DNA of 64,000 nucleotides. Origin: Gongronella butleri (lineage: Eukaryota; Mucoromycota; Mucoromycetes; Mucorales; Cunninghamellaceae). Shown piece after piece: positions 44,524 to 60,010 of the stretch. The notes under the pieces were generated by a model. It was given only the letters and a program-made list of their open reading frames with translations. It was not told the DNA's origin and did not search any database. The translations under genes and the position numbers were made by a program. The stretch spans positions 434,001-498,000 of the forward strand of contig JAIWZP010000015.1 of NCBI GenBank assembly GCA_025201375.1, in the 5' to 3' direction. The number at the start of each line of letters is the position of its first letter. Within the stretch, counting starts at the first letter, position 1.

Positions 44524-47500
44524 ATGTTTCACGCGACACGCGCGATCCCGCGACATTTTGCAAAGTACGGTGCTTTGTAAGCCATTGTAGCAATAGACAC
44601 GACATTCACTGTGCATTTTCTATTTGCTTAGGGCGCCGTCCACGATATGCACGCGCCGATCCACGTCGTTTCTCTCGTCGCTCAAGGCGACACTGTCCTT
44701 GTAAGCAACGAACACGCTTCGCCCGCACTATAAAATGACACTGACACGCCGCTCTTTTCTTTTTCCACTATTGTAGCAAGCGTCCAAAGGCACCACGACC
44801 TGTTCGCGTCGAGGACGTGCAGATGCACCACGGCAAACAGCGCTCTGATCCCTTTTCTTGGATGGAGGATGTCACCGCGCCGGTAAGAGCTCGACCCTCC
44901 CTTTTTTTTTTTCTTGCTCCAGCAACTCACAAACCCTCTTTGCTAGGCGCTGGCGACGTATATTCAAGCAGAAAACGAGTATGCACAAGATTGAAGCTCA
45001 ATTTGACCGACACTTGTGCTCACTCCCCTTTTTTTGACAGGTATTGCCGGAAGTTCATGCGACAATACCGGTTTCTGCATCGCGTCATTGTCAAGGTACG
45101 AGCAATATGAGGCCACCAAGGAGAACATGGGCGAATTCATGCGCATTTCTCTTCTTTTTTTTTTGCAGGAAATGAAACAAAAGCTGCGTACGAGCTCAGT
45201 GATGCCGCCATTGAAGACGGTGTCGCACGGATACGAGTACTACAGCACGACGTCACCATACGGCATGATTTACCTGCGCAAGCCATTGGGTCAAGGAAGG
45301 AATGCGCCCGAGGCAAGACCACAAATTGTACAGAAGCAAGGCAAAAGGATGCGTCCAGCTGATTTTTTTCTTGTCCATTCATTCTAGGAGGTGCTGCTTG
45401 ACTCGGGCTTCCTGCGCACCATGAACATGACCATCCGCAAGGTGCTAATGTCCCCTGACCACTCGATCTTTGCCTACAACACGGAGCGTGAGGGCATGGA
45501 ATATGGCGATCTGCATTTTAAGGACTTGCAGAATCGGCCGCAATGGCAGGTAAGGCGCGGTTGGCTGGGGACGTGTTACGCCGCATCGCTTCATGCTCGC
45601 CGTCTGATTTTTTTTTTTTTTTGCGTTTTAGGGCGAGATTTTGCAAGATGTATTCAATTTTGTGTGGGCCAACAATGATACCGTCATGTACACCATGGCC
45701 AATGCCCAACTGCGCCCGAGCAAGGTACTGCACGCACGCCAGTCAAGGCAAAAATGGCTCCTAATCCCCTTTTTTATTCTCTTGGCGCGTTATTCTAGGT
45801 TTACGCGCATCGCATTGGTACGGACCAAGCGCAAGACGTACTTGTGTACGAGGAGCCTGACGAGACCGCCTTTGTTGACATCACCAGCACCAAGGATGGG
45901 GTAAAAAAAGAAGACGAGCATGATGCTGATCACGAGACTCATGCCGAAATTATGATTTTTCGTAGAAATTTGTGACAATTAACAGCAATTCGCTGTCTTC
46001 GTCGGAAATTCGCGTCGTGGACGCGTCCTTTATACCTCATGGCGGTACGACGACGCCCAGCATGGTCTTGATGCAGCCTCGACAGCCAGGACTCGAGTAT
46101 TACGTGGATCACCACCAGGTAAAAACTCATTTTGCGAAAAAGGGTGATTTGAACGCGTTTTTTTTTTCTAGGACACGTTTTACATTTTGACAAACGCGCA
46201 GGGCGCGACGAATTTCAAGTTGATGAAGGCACACGATGGAGCGCTGCGCATGGACCAATGGCGCGATGTGCTCAGCATGCAGCCCACCGACAAGATTGAG
46301 GACGTGGATCTCTTCCAGGTTGGCGCACACCAAGTTCATGTGCTCGCCACTTGCTGACCTCTTTCTTTTTTTGTACCCAGGATCACATTGTCGTGTATGG
46401 CCGTCGCGACGGGCTGCCAATGGTGCTGTGCTACGACATTGCACGCGAGGAATCACACGTCATTGCGCTGCCAACCTCGTGCTGCGTCGTGTCCCCAAGT
46501 TCCAACTTGGTAAAGAGCATGCGGTGTCTTGCGCAATGGATGCGTGTTGACGCGGGAAAAGGGGGAATGCATGGACTCATTCTTGCTGATTGCCCATCTT
46601 TCAGGATTTCCACACAAACACATTTCGGTTTTCCCTTACGAGCCCATTCTCGCACGACGCCACGTACGAGTACGACATGAACGAGCGCAAACTCAAATGC
46701 ATTCGGCGACACGACATCCAAGGCATTGACAAAAAGTACACGTACACGCAAATCCACGTGGATTCGCATGATGGCCAGGCCATTCCCGTGACACTCATTC
46801 ACAGAAAGGACATGGCGAAGAATGGAAGGTAAAAGTCGTGCCAAAGAGATCGGCAAAATGGATTCTCATGCCACGCGACGTGTCGTTTTGTGTTTTTTTT
46901 CCCCGATTGCTTTAGAAATCCCGTGTTAATGCGATCATATGGCGCCTATGGTGTGAACACAGACCCTGATTTCCGCATTGAGCACTTTCCCTTGCTAGAG
47001 CGCGGCTGGGTCATTGCGCTTGCGCACGTCAGGTACCAAAAAGAAAAAGAAAAAAAAAGAAATCTCAGAATAATGCGCGATGTGTTGGCTCAACTCCTTT
47101 ATTTTTGTCTGTATGTGCAGAGGCGGCGGCGAGCTGGGTCGCCAGTGGTACGAGGACGGGCGGCTGGACAAGAAGATGAACAGTTTTCGTGATTTTGTGT
47201 CTGTTGCGGCGCACATGGCGCAGGGCAGTGGTATTTCGTCATCGGGCCGCCTTGCGGCGATGGGCACGAGCGCGGGCGGACTGCTTGTGGGCGGGATGGC
47301 GCATTTGGCACCAGCGGGCCTGTTCAAGGCGTTAGTGCTGCGTGTGCCCTTTGTGGACCCCTTGTCAGCCATGTTGAATCCGTCTCTGCCGCTGACAAGC
47401 GTCGAAGTGCCCGAATGGGGTGACCCGCTGCAAGACGCGCGCGCATACGACTGGATGGCCGCGTACGCGCCGTACGACAATGCAAAATTCAGCAAAAACA

Positions 47501-47748
47501 GGCCCGCCATGTACGTCACCGCAGGCATGAAGGACCAACGCGTCCTGTACTGGCAACCTCTGAAATTTGTCGCACGCCTGCGCGACATTGAGGCTCAAAA
47601 TACCGAAAACGCGCGTCCGCCGCCCTTGCTCCTCAACGTCGACCTCGATCGCGGTCATTTTGGCGGCCAAGGCGAACAGGACACGCGCCTCAATGAAGCT
47701 GCTGAACAGGTCACTTTTCTCATCTCCCAATTGCAACAATCCATCTAG
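44524..47748 (+). CDS. S9A oligopeptidase (oligopeptidase B-like), probably mitochondrial
   Basis: Fifteen exons: 44524-44576, 44632-44700, 44777-44882, 44947-44978, 45041-45095, 45169-45312, 45388-45549, 45632-45724, 45799-45900, 45966-46118, 46172-46318, 46381-46509, 46605-46828, 46916-47032, 47121-47748; 737 residues. The start MFHATRAIPRHFAKYGAL is Arg-rich without acids, like a mitochondrial presequence. DPFSWMEDV opens the mature part; a beta-propeller follows. The catalytic Ser is in MGTSAGGLL, Asp in TAGMKDQRV, His in DRGHFGG. The family cuts short peptides, in oligopeptidase B after basic residues. The intron at 45313 uses a GC donor (GAG|GCAAGA), needed to keep NAPE-EVLLDSG; all others are GT-AG. 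Confidence 0.92.
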
Positions 47749-48023
47749 AATTGAAACAAAATAAATCATTTTCTCATCACGATGAGCGCGTTTTTTCTTT
47801 TTTTTTGTATTTTGGGTAAAAATGGTGGCACAGCGGGTCTGGGACATCCGTTTGCCACAATGGGGTGCTGGGGTAGAAATACCCAAGGTTTGGCGCTCTG
47901 GTCGGCCACTGAACATGGCCCACTTGGCAGCCAAAAAAAAAGGGGGATGGAGCTTGAAACAAAAATCGAGCGTTTTATTTCTTTTTTTCCACACTTTCAC
48001 TTTTACTTGTCAGGACACACACA

Positions 48024-48949
48024 ATGTACGCCCCACGAAGCGCTGGATCGACGGCTCTCAAGCGCCTTATGACAGAATACAGAGGTAAAAAGGCGACGTT
48101 GGCCATGGTCTAGGCGGTGTGCAGTGCAAACACGATAACGTCGCAAGGACGATGGAAAGGGACAAGCTTGGCTGACAATTTTTCACTTTTCTCGTACTCT
48201 AGAGTTGACGCTGAACGCTCCAGAGGGTATCACAGCTGGTATGAAGGCATTGCAGAGCACGGTATTTGGCGAACAGAGCGAAAATTGAAATTTTTTTCTG
48301 CGCCCTCTTTTCCAGGTCCAATTGACGAGAACAACTTTTTCGAGTGGGAAGCATTGATCGCGTACGTAGGGATGACAGCGATTGTAGCCATGGCCACGGC
48401 CAAGGGACACGTCAAAGATGGAGTAAAATTGTTTCAATGGGCTCATTTGGTGCTGACGCGCGATTTTTCTATATTTTTTTTATTTTGTTAGTGGACCTGA
48501 GGGCACGCCATTCGAGGGTGGTCTGTTTCCTGCGACACTGTCGTTCCCCAAGGATTACCCATTGAGCCCGCCAACGATGCGATTCACATGCGATTTCTTT
48601 CATCCCAACGTGTATGCCAATGGCACGGTGTGCATTTCGATCCTGCACCCCCCTGGCGACGATCCCAACATGTACGAGAGCAGCTCAGAGCGATGGTCTC
48701 CCGTCCAAAGTGTCGAAAAGATTCTTCTCAGCGTCGTCAGCATGCTTGCCGAGCCAAACGATGAGAGTGGCGCCAACGTCGATGCCTGCGTAAGTACCAA
48801 TGGCCCACTGGCAGTGATTAAATTGAGACATGCACGGCCACTCTCTAAAACGTCACTTGACGCGTCTTTTATAGAAAATCTGGCGCACGGACCGCGAACA
48901 ATACAACGAGATTGTGCGCGAGAATGCGCGCAAGACCCTAGGCCTGTAG
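48024..48949 (+). CDS. UBC7: Ubiquitin-conjugating enzyme E2, Ubc7/UBE2G2 type
   Basis: Five exons: 48024-48084, 48203-48238, 48316-48361, 48492-48789, 48875-48949; 171 residues. The E2 core shows [33 protein letters not shown], the active site [16 protein letters not shown] with catalytic Cys, and the acidic-loop insertion [20 protein letters not shown] that marks the Ubc7/UBE2G branch. Ubc7 works with Hrd1 and Doa10 ligases at the ER in ER-associated degradation, tethered by Cue1. No membrane anchor is present, as in relatives. Two internal exons are only 36 and 46 bp. Confidence 0.95.
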
Positions 48950-49188
48950 CATTTTTAGAATTGATGATTCCCACCCACCCACTTTGTTTTTTTGTCTCCT
49001 GACGCGTTGCGTCGCGTCGCGAATTCGTCCTTTTGAATATTAAAAAGGCAACAAGAGATATAAATGATCTTTATTGTATGTGGTATGAGCAAGGTAAAAA
49101 GACAACAAAAAGGTGAGCGAAAAAAAAAAATGGGGCGAGGGAACGAACAAAACGAGCCAAAACGAGCCAAAACGAAAAAAGGGGTGTG

Positions 49189-50388
49189 CTATTTGAGATG
49201 CGGTTTGTCTGTGGACGCGTAATAACGATTTGCACTTGGAATCTGATGCACGTTGGTATGGAGGTCGAAGAAGGCGGCATGATTCTGGCGGTACGCGTTG
49301 AGCTGGGCGCCGAAATCACGCACGGACACGGCGGCATGGTGTAACCAATTCTCTTTGTTGAGTGGTTTGAGCGTGTTTGCGAGTGATGTGGGCGTGACGA
49401 GGTTAGCCGTGGCTGTGGCAGCAGCAGCGGCGGCCGGCTGCATGAGCGCAGACGTGCCTGAGGCGACGACGGATGATAGAGACGAATTGAGGGCTGAGGA
49501 GGCGCTGGCGACGCCTGCCGATGGAAGAGCAGCGCCGTGCATCAATGCAGCTTGGTGATGCGCGTGGTGTGCATGGTGATGGTGCGCAGACGGCCGCTCG
49601 CGCAACCTCTTTTCTTCCTCAGAATCTACGTCGGGCTCGTCGTCGTATTCGCCCGTGTAATAATAGTCGTCGCGCCCACGACGACCCTTTTTCACAATTC
49701 GGTGCCCAAACACCTTGAACACCGACCGCGCCGTCACCACAGAAATGTCACGCGTCCGGAACGTCGCGCGCATCTTGTTGTTCGCAATCAAATACGTCTT
49801 TTCCGCGTCAGACAGGTACACTTTGATCAATTTCGGGTTCTTCTTCACAAAAACAAAACTGTCGCGGAACCCAAGGAGCGCCGCAGGATCCTTGGAGAAC
49901 ATAAACACCTGCCCGCCTCTTGTGTCAGGCAGCTCAAACGTCGGTACGCGGTATTCACGCCCTGTTTATGCAAAAAAAATCGCGAAAAAAAAGAGACAAA
50001 TTAGCAAATTTTGGAACGAATTGGGTTGTCATGGCAAACAACCCCCGTGGCAATCCACGTCAACCACGACAAATCCACATTGTCACGGCATTTGTCCGTT
50101 TTCCAATATTTTTTTTCTTGGTTTACCTTCCAACAGGTGCCCATTGCGGTCCATTTTCTGCTCGCCTGTCTCGTCCATGTCGCTGTCAATGTCGCCGGAC
50201 GGCGTGGACTTTGTCGCGCTCCTTGCACGTTTGCGGTTGCTGCCTGTAGTGTTCTCGCCGTCGCTATTGTCCATATATTCGTCAAACGACAGGTCGCTCT
50301 CGTCGTCCAAGAAATTGATATCGTCGTTGGGCGACGTTTGCTTGCGCTTTGGCGGCCGACCCTTTCGCTTGCCGAGAGTGGGATTCAT
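49189..50388 (-). CDS. RSC complex subunit Rsc7/Npl6 family
   Basis: Two exons on the minus strand: 50388-50127 and 49961-49189; 344 residues. The N-terminus has an AT-hook-like GKRKGRPPKRK and acidic disordered sequence. The conserved region is REYRVPTFELPDTRGGQVFM followed by MFSKDPAALLGFRDSFVFVK, the hallmark of the fungal Rsc7/Swp82 family of SWI/SNF and RSC remodellers; later NHAAFFDLHTNVHQIP fits too. The middle carries a His-rich run (HHHHAHHAHH) and an Ala/Thr-rich stretch typical of low-complexity linkers. Divergent from the eS31 fusion gene over 356 bp. Role inferred from family: nucleosome remodelling in the nucleus. Confidence 0.9.
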
Positions 50389-50744
50389 AAGGATGAACAA
50401 AGGGGAAAAAAAAAATTGGGAACAAAAGAGAGAGAGAGAGAAAAAAAAAAAAAAAAAAAAGGAGAAAAGAGTGCAAAAGAAGAGGTCACTGGCGATTGGC
50501 CCCCTTGCCATTGTGTGAAATCAAGCGCAACCAGTGAGAATTGGAGAGCCCCAAAAGAGGCTCGTCATCTTGTCCGGCAATCCCAGTTGCCCCGGCAGCC
50601 CTTTGGCAAATTTTTTTAAAAAAAGAGGCTTTTTGGACATGTCCCTTTTTTTTTTCTTTCTTTTTCTTTACCCTTTACAGATAGTGAGGAAGATTCTATT
50701 CAGCTTTTTTTGATACAATCGAATTATCTGCCAACCTTTTAAAT
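50389..50744. promoter_or_regulatory. Divergent promoter, Rsc7 / ubiquitin-like-eS31
   Basis: 356 bp with an A run near 50442-50460 and a T-rich tract near 50645-50670. No clear TATA box toward eS31, as is usual for ribosomal protein genes. Confidence 0.45.
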
Positions 50745-51212
50745 ATGCAAGTCTTTGTCAAGTCTCTCGCTGGCAACACGCTGGCTCTTTCCATGTCCGA
50801 GCAGGGCACCGTTGCCGATGTCAAGGCTCTCGTCGAGGCCCGTGAGGGTATCCCTTGCGACGCCCAGTGCTTGTCGTTCGCCGGCAAGCCCCTCGTCAAC
50901 GGCGCGTTGGCCGACTATGGCGTCTTTGACAACAACACCCTGCACCTCAACGCTGAGTTGCTCGGTGGTGGTAAGAAGCGCAAGAAGAAGACGTACACCA
51001 CGCCCAAGAAGATCAAGCACAAGCGCAAGAAAGTGAAGATGGCCATCCTCAAGTTCTACAAGGTCGATGGCTCCGGTAACATCACCCGTCTTCGCCGCGA
51101 GTGCCCCAATGGCTCGTGCGGTGCTGGTGTCTTCATGGCCAACCATGGCGACCGCCAATACTGCGGCAAGTGCCACTTGACCTACGTCTTCAAGGCCGGT
51201 GAATCTGCCTAA
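50745..51212 (+). CDS. Ubiquitin-like domain fused to ribosomal protein eS31
   Basis: One uninterrupted exon, 155 residues. Residues 1-76 are ubiquitin-like ([47 protein letters not shown]); the rest is eS31/S27a with [20 protein letters not shown] and the zinc-binding CPN-CG-CGKCH cysteines. In normal eukaryotes the fusion partner is true ubiquitin. Here the domain has Ser for Ile44, Asn for Val70, Cys for Arg42, Glu for Arg72, lacks Lys11 and Lys63, and is one residue shorter in the 54-60 loop; Lys6, Lys27 and Lys48 remain. It likely serves as a folding or export chaperone for eS31 and is cut after the glycines, but may not enter the ubiquitin pool. Similar diverged fusions are known in nematodes and some protists. 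Confidence 0.94.
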   Translation: MQVFVKSLAGNTLALSMSEQGTVADVKALVEAREGIPCDAQCLSFAGKPLVNGALADYGVFDNNTLHLNAELLGGGKKRKKKTYTTPKKIKHKRKKVKMAILKFYKVDGSGNITRLRRECPNGSCGAGVFMANHGDRQYCGKCHLTYVFKAGESA

Positions 51213-51357
51213 ATGCTCTCTTTCAGGGCGCAAAATACGGCAGATTGCCATTTTTAATAAAGGGTCCTATTCTTTATTGTCCAATTCCTTGTCTTTTGTG
51301 GAGGGGAGTTAGCCTGGATGGCTGGAAATGCATAAAAGAGAGACCAAAGGGGGGGTA

Positions 51358-51697
51358 TCAATCATCCTGGTCAGACACGGCCTCATTGGACATGGGCTTG
51401 GAAACGGCTTGTGTCTTTAGAAGCTCGGCATGCAGAGCCTGCTGCTCCTCGAGCTCACGCTGGTTGTTGCGCTGCTGCTCCTTTTTCATGCGTCGCTCGT
51501 CGTCCTTGATCAGGCCCTGGCGTAGCAACTACAAAAATAAAGGGAAAAAAGGGGGTCAGTGACGTCAAACTCTTACAATTTTTATGTTTGCCTCTCTGTA
51601 CCTCTTGCTCATAACGCTGGATATAGTGCACACCATAGATAGACGCGCAGCAAAACGCAATGGAGGCGCCAAGAGTGACTTTGGCGGCAGTGGACAT
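51358..51697 (-). CDS. PET117: Cytochrome c oxidase assembly factor PET117
   Basis: Two exons on the minus strand: 51697-51602 and 51528-51358; 88 residues. The N-terminus has one membrane-type segment (KVTLGASIAFCCASIYGVHY) and then YIQRYEQELLRQGLIKDDER with a KKEQQRNNQRELEEQQ helix, the pattern of PET117, a small inner-membrane protein needed for cytochrome c oxidase assembly. Family members have the same short N-terminal hydrophobic anchor and basic/acidic helix. Divergent from eL42 with 207 bp between starts, convergent with eS31. Confidence 0.85.
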
Positions 51698-51904
51698 AGC
51701 GAGAAGGAGAGTGACAGGAAAGAAATGGGCAAACTTTAGCGGGCGGGGTAGCCAGGGTTCATGCAAAAAGAGAAAAAAAAATGGCTTGCTCGCCCCCAGC
51801 CTTGTCCGGACCGGACTTTCATTTTGGCCTTGCTCGGGCTTAAAGTAGGAGTCCATTGGCGCCCCTGCTTGGCTCTTTCTTTCTCTTTTCTTACTTGTTC
51901 AACC

Positions 51905-52626
51905 ATGGTATGTACCCTGTTGCCCATTTGACACACACACCCACGCACCCACGCCACGCATCAATCGATACTGTCCAGCACACCATCCTCTTTTTCTTCA
52001 ATGGATGCATATCATCTAGCGATGGATGGATGCATCTTGCGACGAGCCGCTCAATGGATGGATGCATGCCTTCTTTTTTTTTCTTTTGGCTTTTGCTGCG
52101 ACGGCGTCGACACTTTTTCTCCTTCTCTTTCCCTCTCGCCTCAACACGGTGACTCACCTTGCTTTTTCGTCCCTTAGGTCAACATTCCCAAGACCCGTAA
52201 CACCTACTGCAAGGGCTCCAAGTGCCGCAAGCATACCCCTCACAAGGTGACCCAATACAAGGCTGGCAAGGCCTCGCTCTTCGCTCAGGGTAAGCGTCGT
52301 TATGACCGTAAGCAATCCGGTTATGGTGGTCAAACCAAGCCCGTCTTCCACAAGAAGGTAAGAAATCAATTGCGAATAGAAAAAAAAAAATGGCAAAAAA
52401 AAACGACCAGTCGACCAAAATCCTGTCCGACGACAATGAAACGAGACAGCTCATCACGCCTTGCTTTTTTGCTTTCTTATGAATTCAGGCCAAGACCACC
52501 AAGAAGATTGTCCTTCGTCTTGAGTGCACCAAGTGCAAGTACAAGATGCAACTCCCCATCAAGCGCTGCAAGCACTTCGAGTTGGGCGGTGACAAGAAGA
52601 CCAAGGGTGCTGCTCTCGTGTTCTAA
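51905..52626 (+). CDS. RPL42: Ribosomal protein eL42 (L44/L36a)
   Basis: Three exons: 51905-51907, 52178-52357, 52489-52626; 106 residues. The first coding exon is the ATG alone, followed by GTATGT; this layout is known from several fungal eL42 genes. The sequence [40 protein letters not shown] and CTKCKYKM...[12 protein letters not shown] is diagnostic, with four zinc-type Cys. The residue in GGQTKPVF is Pro, the variant linked with cycloheximide sensitivity in yeasts. The protein sits at the large-subunit E site. Confidence 0.97.
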
Positions 52627-53562
52627 GCATCTCTTCTTTTTCTCTTTGCTCACATCTCTCTCCCTCAACACATTTCATCTCTTGTATCTAAGAAATACAC
52701 GCTCCTCGACTCTCCCCTCTTCATTTTCCAATAAAAAATGATGTCAATAGCCTCAAAAGTCGTTGCCTGATGAGAATCATCCTCCTGCATCTGCCGCAGT
52801 TCAAATGTCGCACAGAGCCGAGTCTTTCCACAATCATTGCTGCGCGTCTCTAGTGCACCGCCCGCTTTTGGGATCGTGCGCCTGCCCCTTGTTCGCTTTT
52901 TTTTTTTTTTTTTCTTACGCCTTGAATGCAGAATCACACTCACGCGCAATTGAAACCTCAAGGACACCGTCCGACATTATATCATCGAGCTGTGGGCAAA
53001 GATCGCAAAACACGTAATTTTTGACTTTCTCGATGCCTGTCTAATCAATCCCGTATTTTTTTTTGGCACGCACGCTATCATAATAATGCAACATAGTGTC
53101 TGTTAACTTTGTAAAATTTCTAGGAGATCGCACTTTGCGATATTGTGCCTGATTACAAAAGTATTATAACACCATTCGATTCCAAATTAATTTTACATCC
53201 ATGGATGACGTGTTACACCCTCAAAGAACACTTCCTTGGAACTCAGCACAGGCCTGACGGTCGCAACAACCCCCGCAACAGGTGAAAATGACAATGTGCA
53301 GCTCGCTTCTGGCGCAGCCTATAATTGTCACGTAATTTTTCCCCAATCCACCCCCAATTCAGAGCGAAATCCTTGGGCAAGGAGGATGGGGAGGTGCCAT
53401 TCGTGACAGGTAAAGGCGGCACTGCCGCAAACAAAGCGCCCACCACGGCTGCTGCGCCCCTTGCCACTCTCTCTGGAATACGAAAAAGGGACACTTTCTT
53501 TTTTTGGCGAGATTCGCGCGTTTCTCTCTGATATCATGCATGTCAAGGCCAAGATCATTTTT
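52627..53562. other. Intergenic, no gene seen
   Basis: 3' flank of eL42 (AATAAA near 52731), a T run near 52897, and the M-repeat copy at 53096-53242. Short frames lack support. Confidence 0.5.
53096..53242 (+). repeat. Interspersed repeat M, copy 2
   Basis: Diverged relative of 1260-1462: TGTCTGTTAACTTTGTAAAATTTC, CACCATTCGATTCCAAAT and ACACTTCCT-like blocks in the same order. The 28-bp inverted ends seen around copy 1 are not evident here. Confidence 0.5.
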
Positions 53563-54197
53563 TTATTCAGACTCTTGCGATGGTTCTTGCTTCCTTGTGG
53601 GGCCACTGACACCGACAGTGGCATTGGGGAAGGCCGGCTGCGGGCCAGGATAGGCCATGTGATCATAGTAGTCGTAATTGGAGGAGCAGCAGCTGGTGAA
53701 GAAACGAAAAAGAGCCAAATCAGATGATCTCGTAAGAAAAAAAAAAAAAAAGCGGCCGCCCTTGGCATTGCCCTCTTTTTGCCATTGCCTACTGTATCAT
53801 CCTTTTCTTACCCATCAAAGCAGGAAGGTTCGCGCGGAAAATGCCCGCCCATTCCGCCCATTGCGCCGGGGTAGTATGGTTGGTGTCCGCGCGCCGAGTA
53901 ATCCATGTACGAATTGGCCATGGGCGGCATGGTCGCCGGGTAGGTATCTTTTTTTTTAAGACACAAAAGAGCGTGTGAGGTGTTTGCGACCCCTGTTTTT
54001 TTCTTTTTTACTTTTTTTGCTTGCCCTGAGAGCGCGTGCTTACAAGGAGCGCCATTGAAGGGCGTGGACGGGTAATTTGGGTAGGCCATCATGCCAGCAG
54101 ACTGTGGATAATATGGATTGTTCTGCATGTTCGGATAATACGGCGAGGTGTTGAAATACATGGGCCTTGCCAGCCGTGCATAATGATCGCCAAACAT
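53563..54197 (-). CDS. Tyr/Pro-rich low-complexity protein (139 aa)
   Basis: Three exons on the minus strand: 54197-54044, 53947-53812, 53692-53563; frame and codon total agree. The sequence is rich in Tyr, Pro, Met, Gly and Asn (YFNTSPYYPNMQNNPYYPQ; GHQPYYPGAMGGMGGHFP; CFDGCCSSNYDYYDHM), with no predicted fold, signal peptide or membrane segment. It ends in a short charged tail (RKQEPSQESE). Such composition is typical of disordered, possibly phase-separating proteins. No family recognised. Divergent from mitochondrial LeuRS. Confidence 0.65.
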
Positions 54198-55176
54198 CGT
54201 TTAAAAAGGGGAATCAAGAGTTCGCGCGCCCTTGGTTTGAGGGAAGGGGGAAATTGGATGCCTTTATTTTACGAAAAGAGGTGCGTGTGAGCGTTGGACC
54301 GTGTTAAAAAAAAAAAGAAGGAAAAAAATGAAGAACTTAGGGAGGAAACAAAATGATTGACTTTTTATAGAAAAAAAAAAAAAAAAAAGAGCACGCGCGC
54401 GCCTCGTCAAGAGTCATTCTCCATGATCCTTTTGTTTGTCACCCAAGACCCAATGTCTCTCTTTTTTTTACTTTTTGGCACAGTGCCTCTTTCAGTCTGT
54501 CTCCAGCCCATTTGCTTTTCCGACGAGGGCAATGATGACGATGAACCTTAAATAATGGTAAACAAGGGTCCAAGTGCGCACGCACACTCAGTCTGGGCAA
54601 GGCTGTTCGCTTTTTAGAGGATCGATTTGGCTCATGCAAAACCAAACGAGAAGACACACAAAAAAAAAAAAAAAAAAAAAAAAAATAAAGGCGACTTTTT
54701 CCACTCACTGTCTTCGCACGGTGACATCATCCGGGAAGTAGATGCGTTCTATCATACCCCACTAGTGTGAGTGCCTGTTTTGCTTTTTCCGTCGATGACA
54801 TGGCCACGCCGCGTCAGATGACTTCTTTGTTCCTTTTTGTGACGCACTTTTTGGTTCATTGAAAAAAAAAAAAAAAATGAATCGTCACTGGTGGGACAAG
54901 CGTGGCCAAAAAGGAAAAGACATCCAAAGCAAACGTGGACACGCGCGTTTTTTTTTTTTTTTCCTTGTTGCGCGTCTTTCTTGTGCGGGCCTTCAAGGCC
55001 CGAGTGTGTCCTTGGTAGGAGCCCATGGACAATTGATTGCCCCGTCGATCATGCAACAATTGCCCTGGTCTATGCGGGGTTTGAATGGCGGGGGAAGAAA
55101 AAGAGAGGGACACAAAAAAAAAAAAAAGGGCCAGGGCTTTTTCTTTTCCTTTCTTTTCCTTGCTATTTATTTTTTC
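54198..55176. other. Intergenic between Tyr-rich gene and LeuRS
   Basis: Contains several A runs (54371-54388, 54660-54684, 54861-54875) and T runs. A plus-strand frame from 54859 runs in phase with the LeuRS start through low-complexity AAAAA/TTTTT sequence; I judge it an artefact. Confidence 0.45.
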
Positions 55177-58640
<3,464 letters not shown>

Positions 58641-59459
58641 ATCAACCCTGTTTTATTCATTTCTCGCATCTTCCCCTCTCTTTCTCCCACCCATTTGTAT
58701 TTTAGCTTGATTTTTTTGATTCCTTGTCATTTCAATGAAAAAAGCGCTTGACCATCCAATTCAAAATAAGAAGCGTACTGAATTCTTTTAAAAAAAATAA
58801 CCAAATGCAACTGCCATTAGCCATTCGGAAGCGCAGCGCTCAAAAATCCAAGATTTTACCTGTAACGAGCCCAAAACCAAAATGGGTCTCCAGCAGGGTA
58901 CCAAAACTGACAATACAATGATGGGACTCGAGGAGAACACACATGAATAATGCCAAAAACGAGCGCAGTCCATCAGCTCAGTGACGAGCTAAAAGTAATT
59001 TTACTGGAATCGGTCGCAAATGACTCGTTTTTAATTCACAAAATACATAAGACTGGTCGCGTACAGAATGGCGTGCGCACATTGCTGGTGTGATACGGTG
59101 TAATGTGTGCAGGTGGCATCAAAAGTCCATGGCATGCTTTACAAAGCAAATCGATATTGAAAAGCTTGATATTTTGACTACATTTGAGAGCGGGCAAAAG
59201 TTCGTTTACTGTAATCGATTCCCTGGGCAAAAATGAAACGACGCGCTTGCGTATCTCTTTCAGCTGGCGCCAGTTTCATCATGATCATGCAACAAGTTCG
59301 AGCGTTCCAGCTAAATTTGTAAAAATCATAGCAAATGTCGGACTTTTCGAGACCGACAAGATCAACCATCAGATTTTAATTGCTTTAAGAAAAGAAAGAG
59401 GCATAAAGGCCCTTAAAATCCGCCACTGGGGTACTACGATCCATGAATCGCGCGCAATC
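58641..59459. other. Intergenic, no gene seen
   Basis: 3' flank of LeuRS and A+T-rich sequence. May contain more of repeat R in reverse orientation, but blocks are too diverged to call. Confidence 0.45.
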
Positions 59460-60010
59460 CATACTTTTGAAAATCAATAATTTTCCAGGGTGTACAGTCG
59501 AGGATTTAAAAAGGGTGCAATTTTGGTCCTCGGATCGCCGCGCCATTCAACCACATGGTAACCACACTGGAATGACCGATTGTAGAGCAATAAAAACCAA
59601 GGGTTTATTGACTGGTTGTGGCGTAAAACGCAAAAAGCTGCAATTTTTCACCACAAGGTAAACTCAACGAGAAATGGCCGCAGAGATGAAAAACGCGAAC
59701 CAGGCGAAAGAGCACGATCTGACGCGTCCGAAGATACCAGCGATCTGGTCAACAAATATGTATTATGGCAGAATTGACTTGATGGCAAAACTATAGGAAT
59801 GTTTCGGCGCGTGAAAACCCGCGTCAAGCGTCGAGTTGCACGCGACAGCTCCTATTCAAATTTATACATATGGTGTCTCTCTTGTTTGTGGACGCGTCAG
59901 CAGAGATTCATGAGCGCGATTTTCCCGTGCTATTCGCGCGTTAAGTTTAATCTAAAATCGCCCATTGCTCGTCAACGAATCTAGGGACCTCGCTCTTTTT
60001 GGCATTTTTG
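59460..60010 (-). repeat. Interspersed repeat R, copy 4 (reverse)
   Basis: Reverse complement carries the R blocks in order: GACGAGCAATGGGCGATTTTAGA, GCTGACGCGTCCA, GCAACTCGACGCTTGACGCG, AACCAGTCAATAAACCCTTG and AAATCCTCGACTGTACACCC. More diverged than copies 2 and 3. Confidence 0.65.

Noticed and set aside
54859..55176. Upstream in-frame extension of mitochondrial LeuRS
   Set aside because: It passes through A and T homopolymers and gives Lys and Phe runs; the ATG at 55177 begins a credible presequence.
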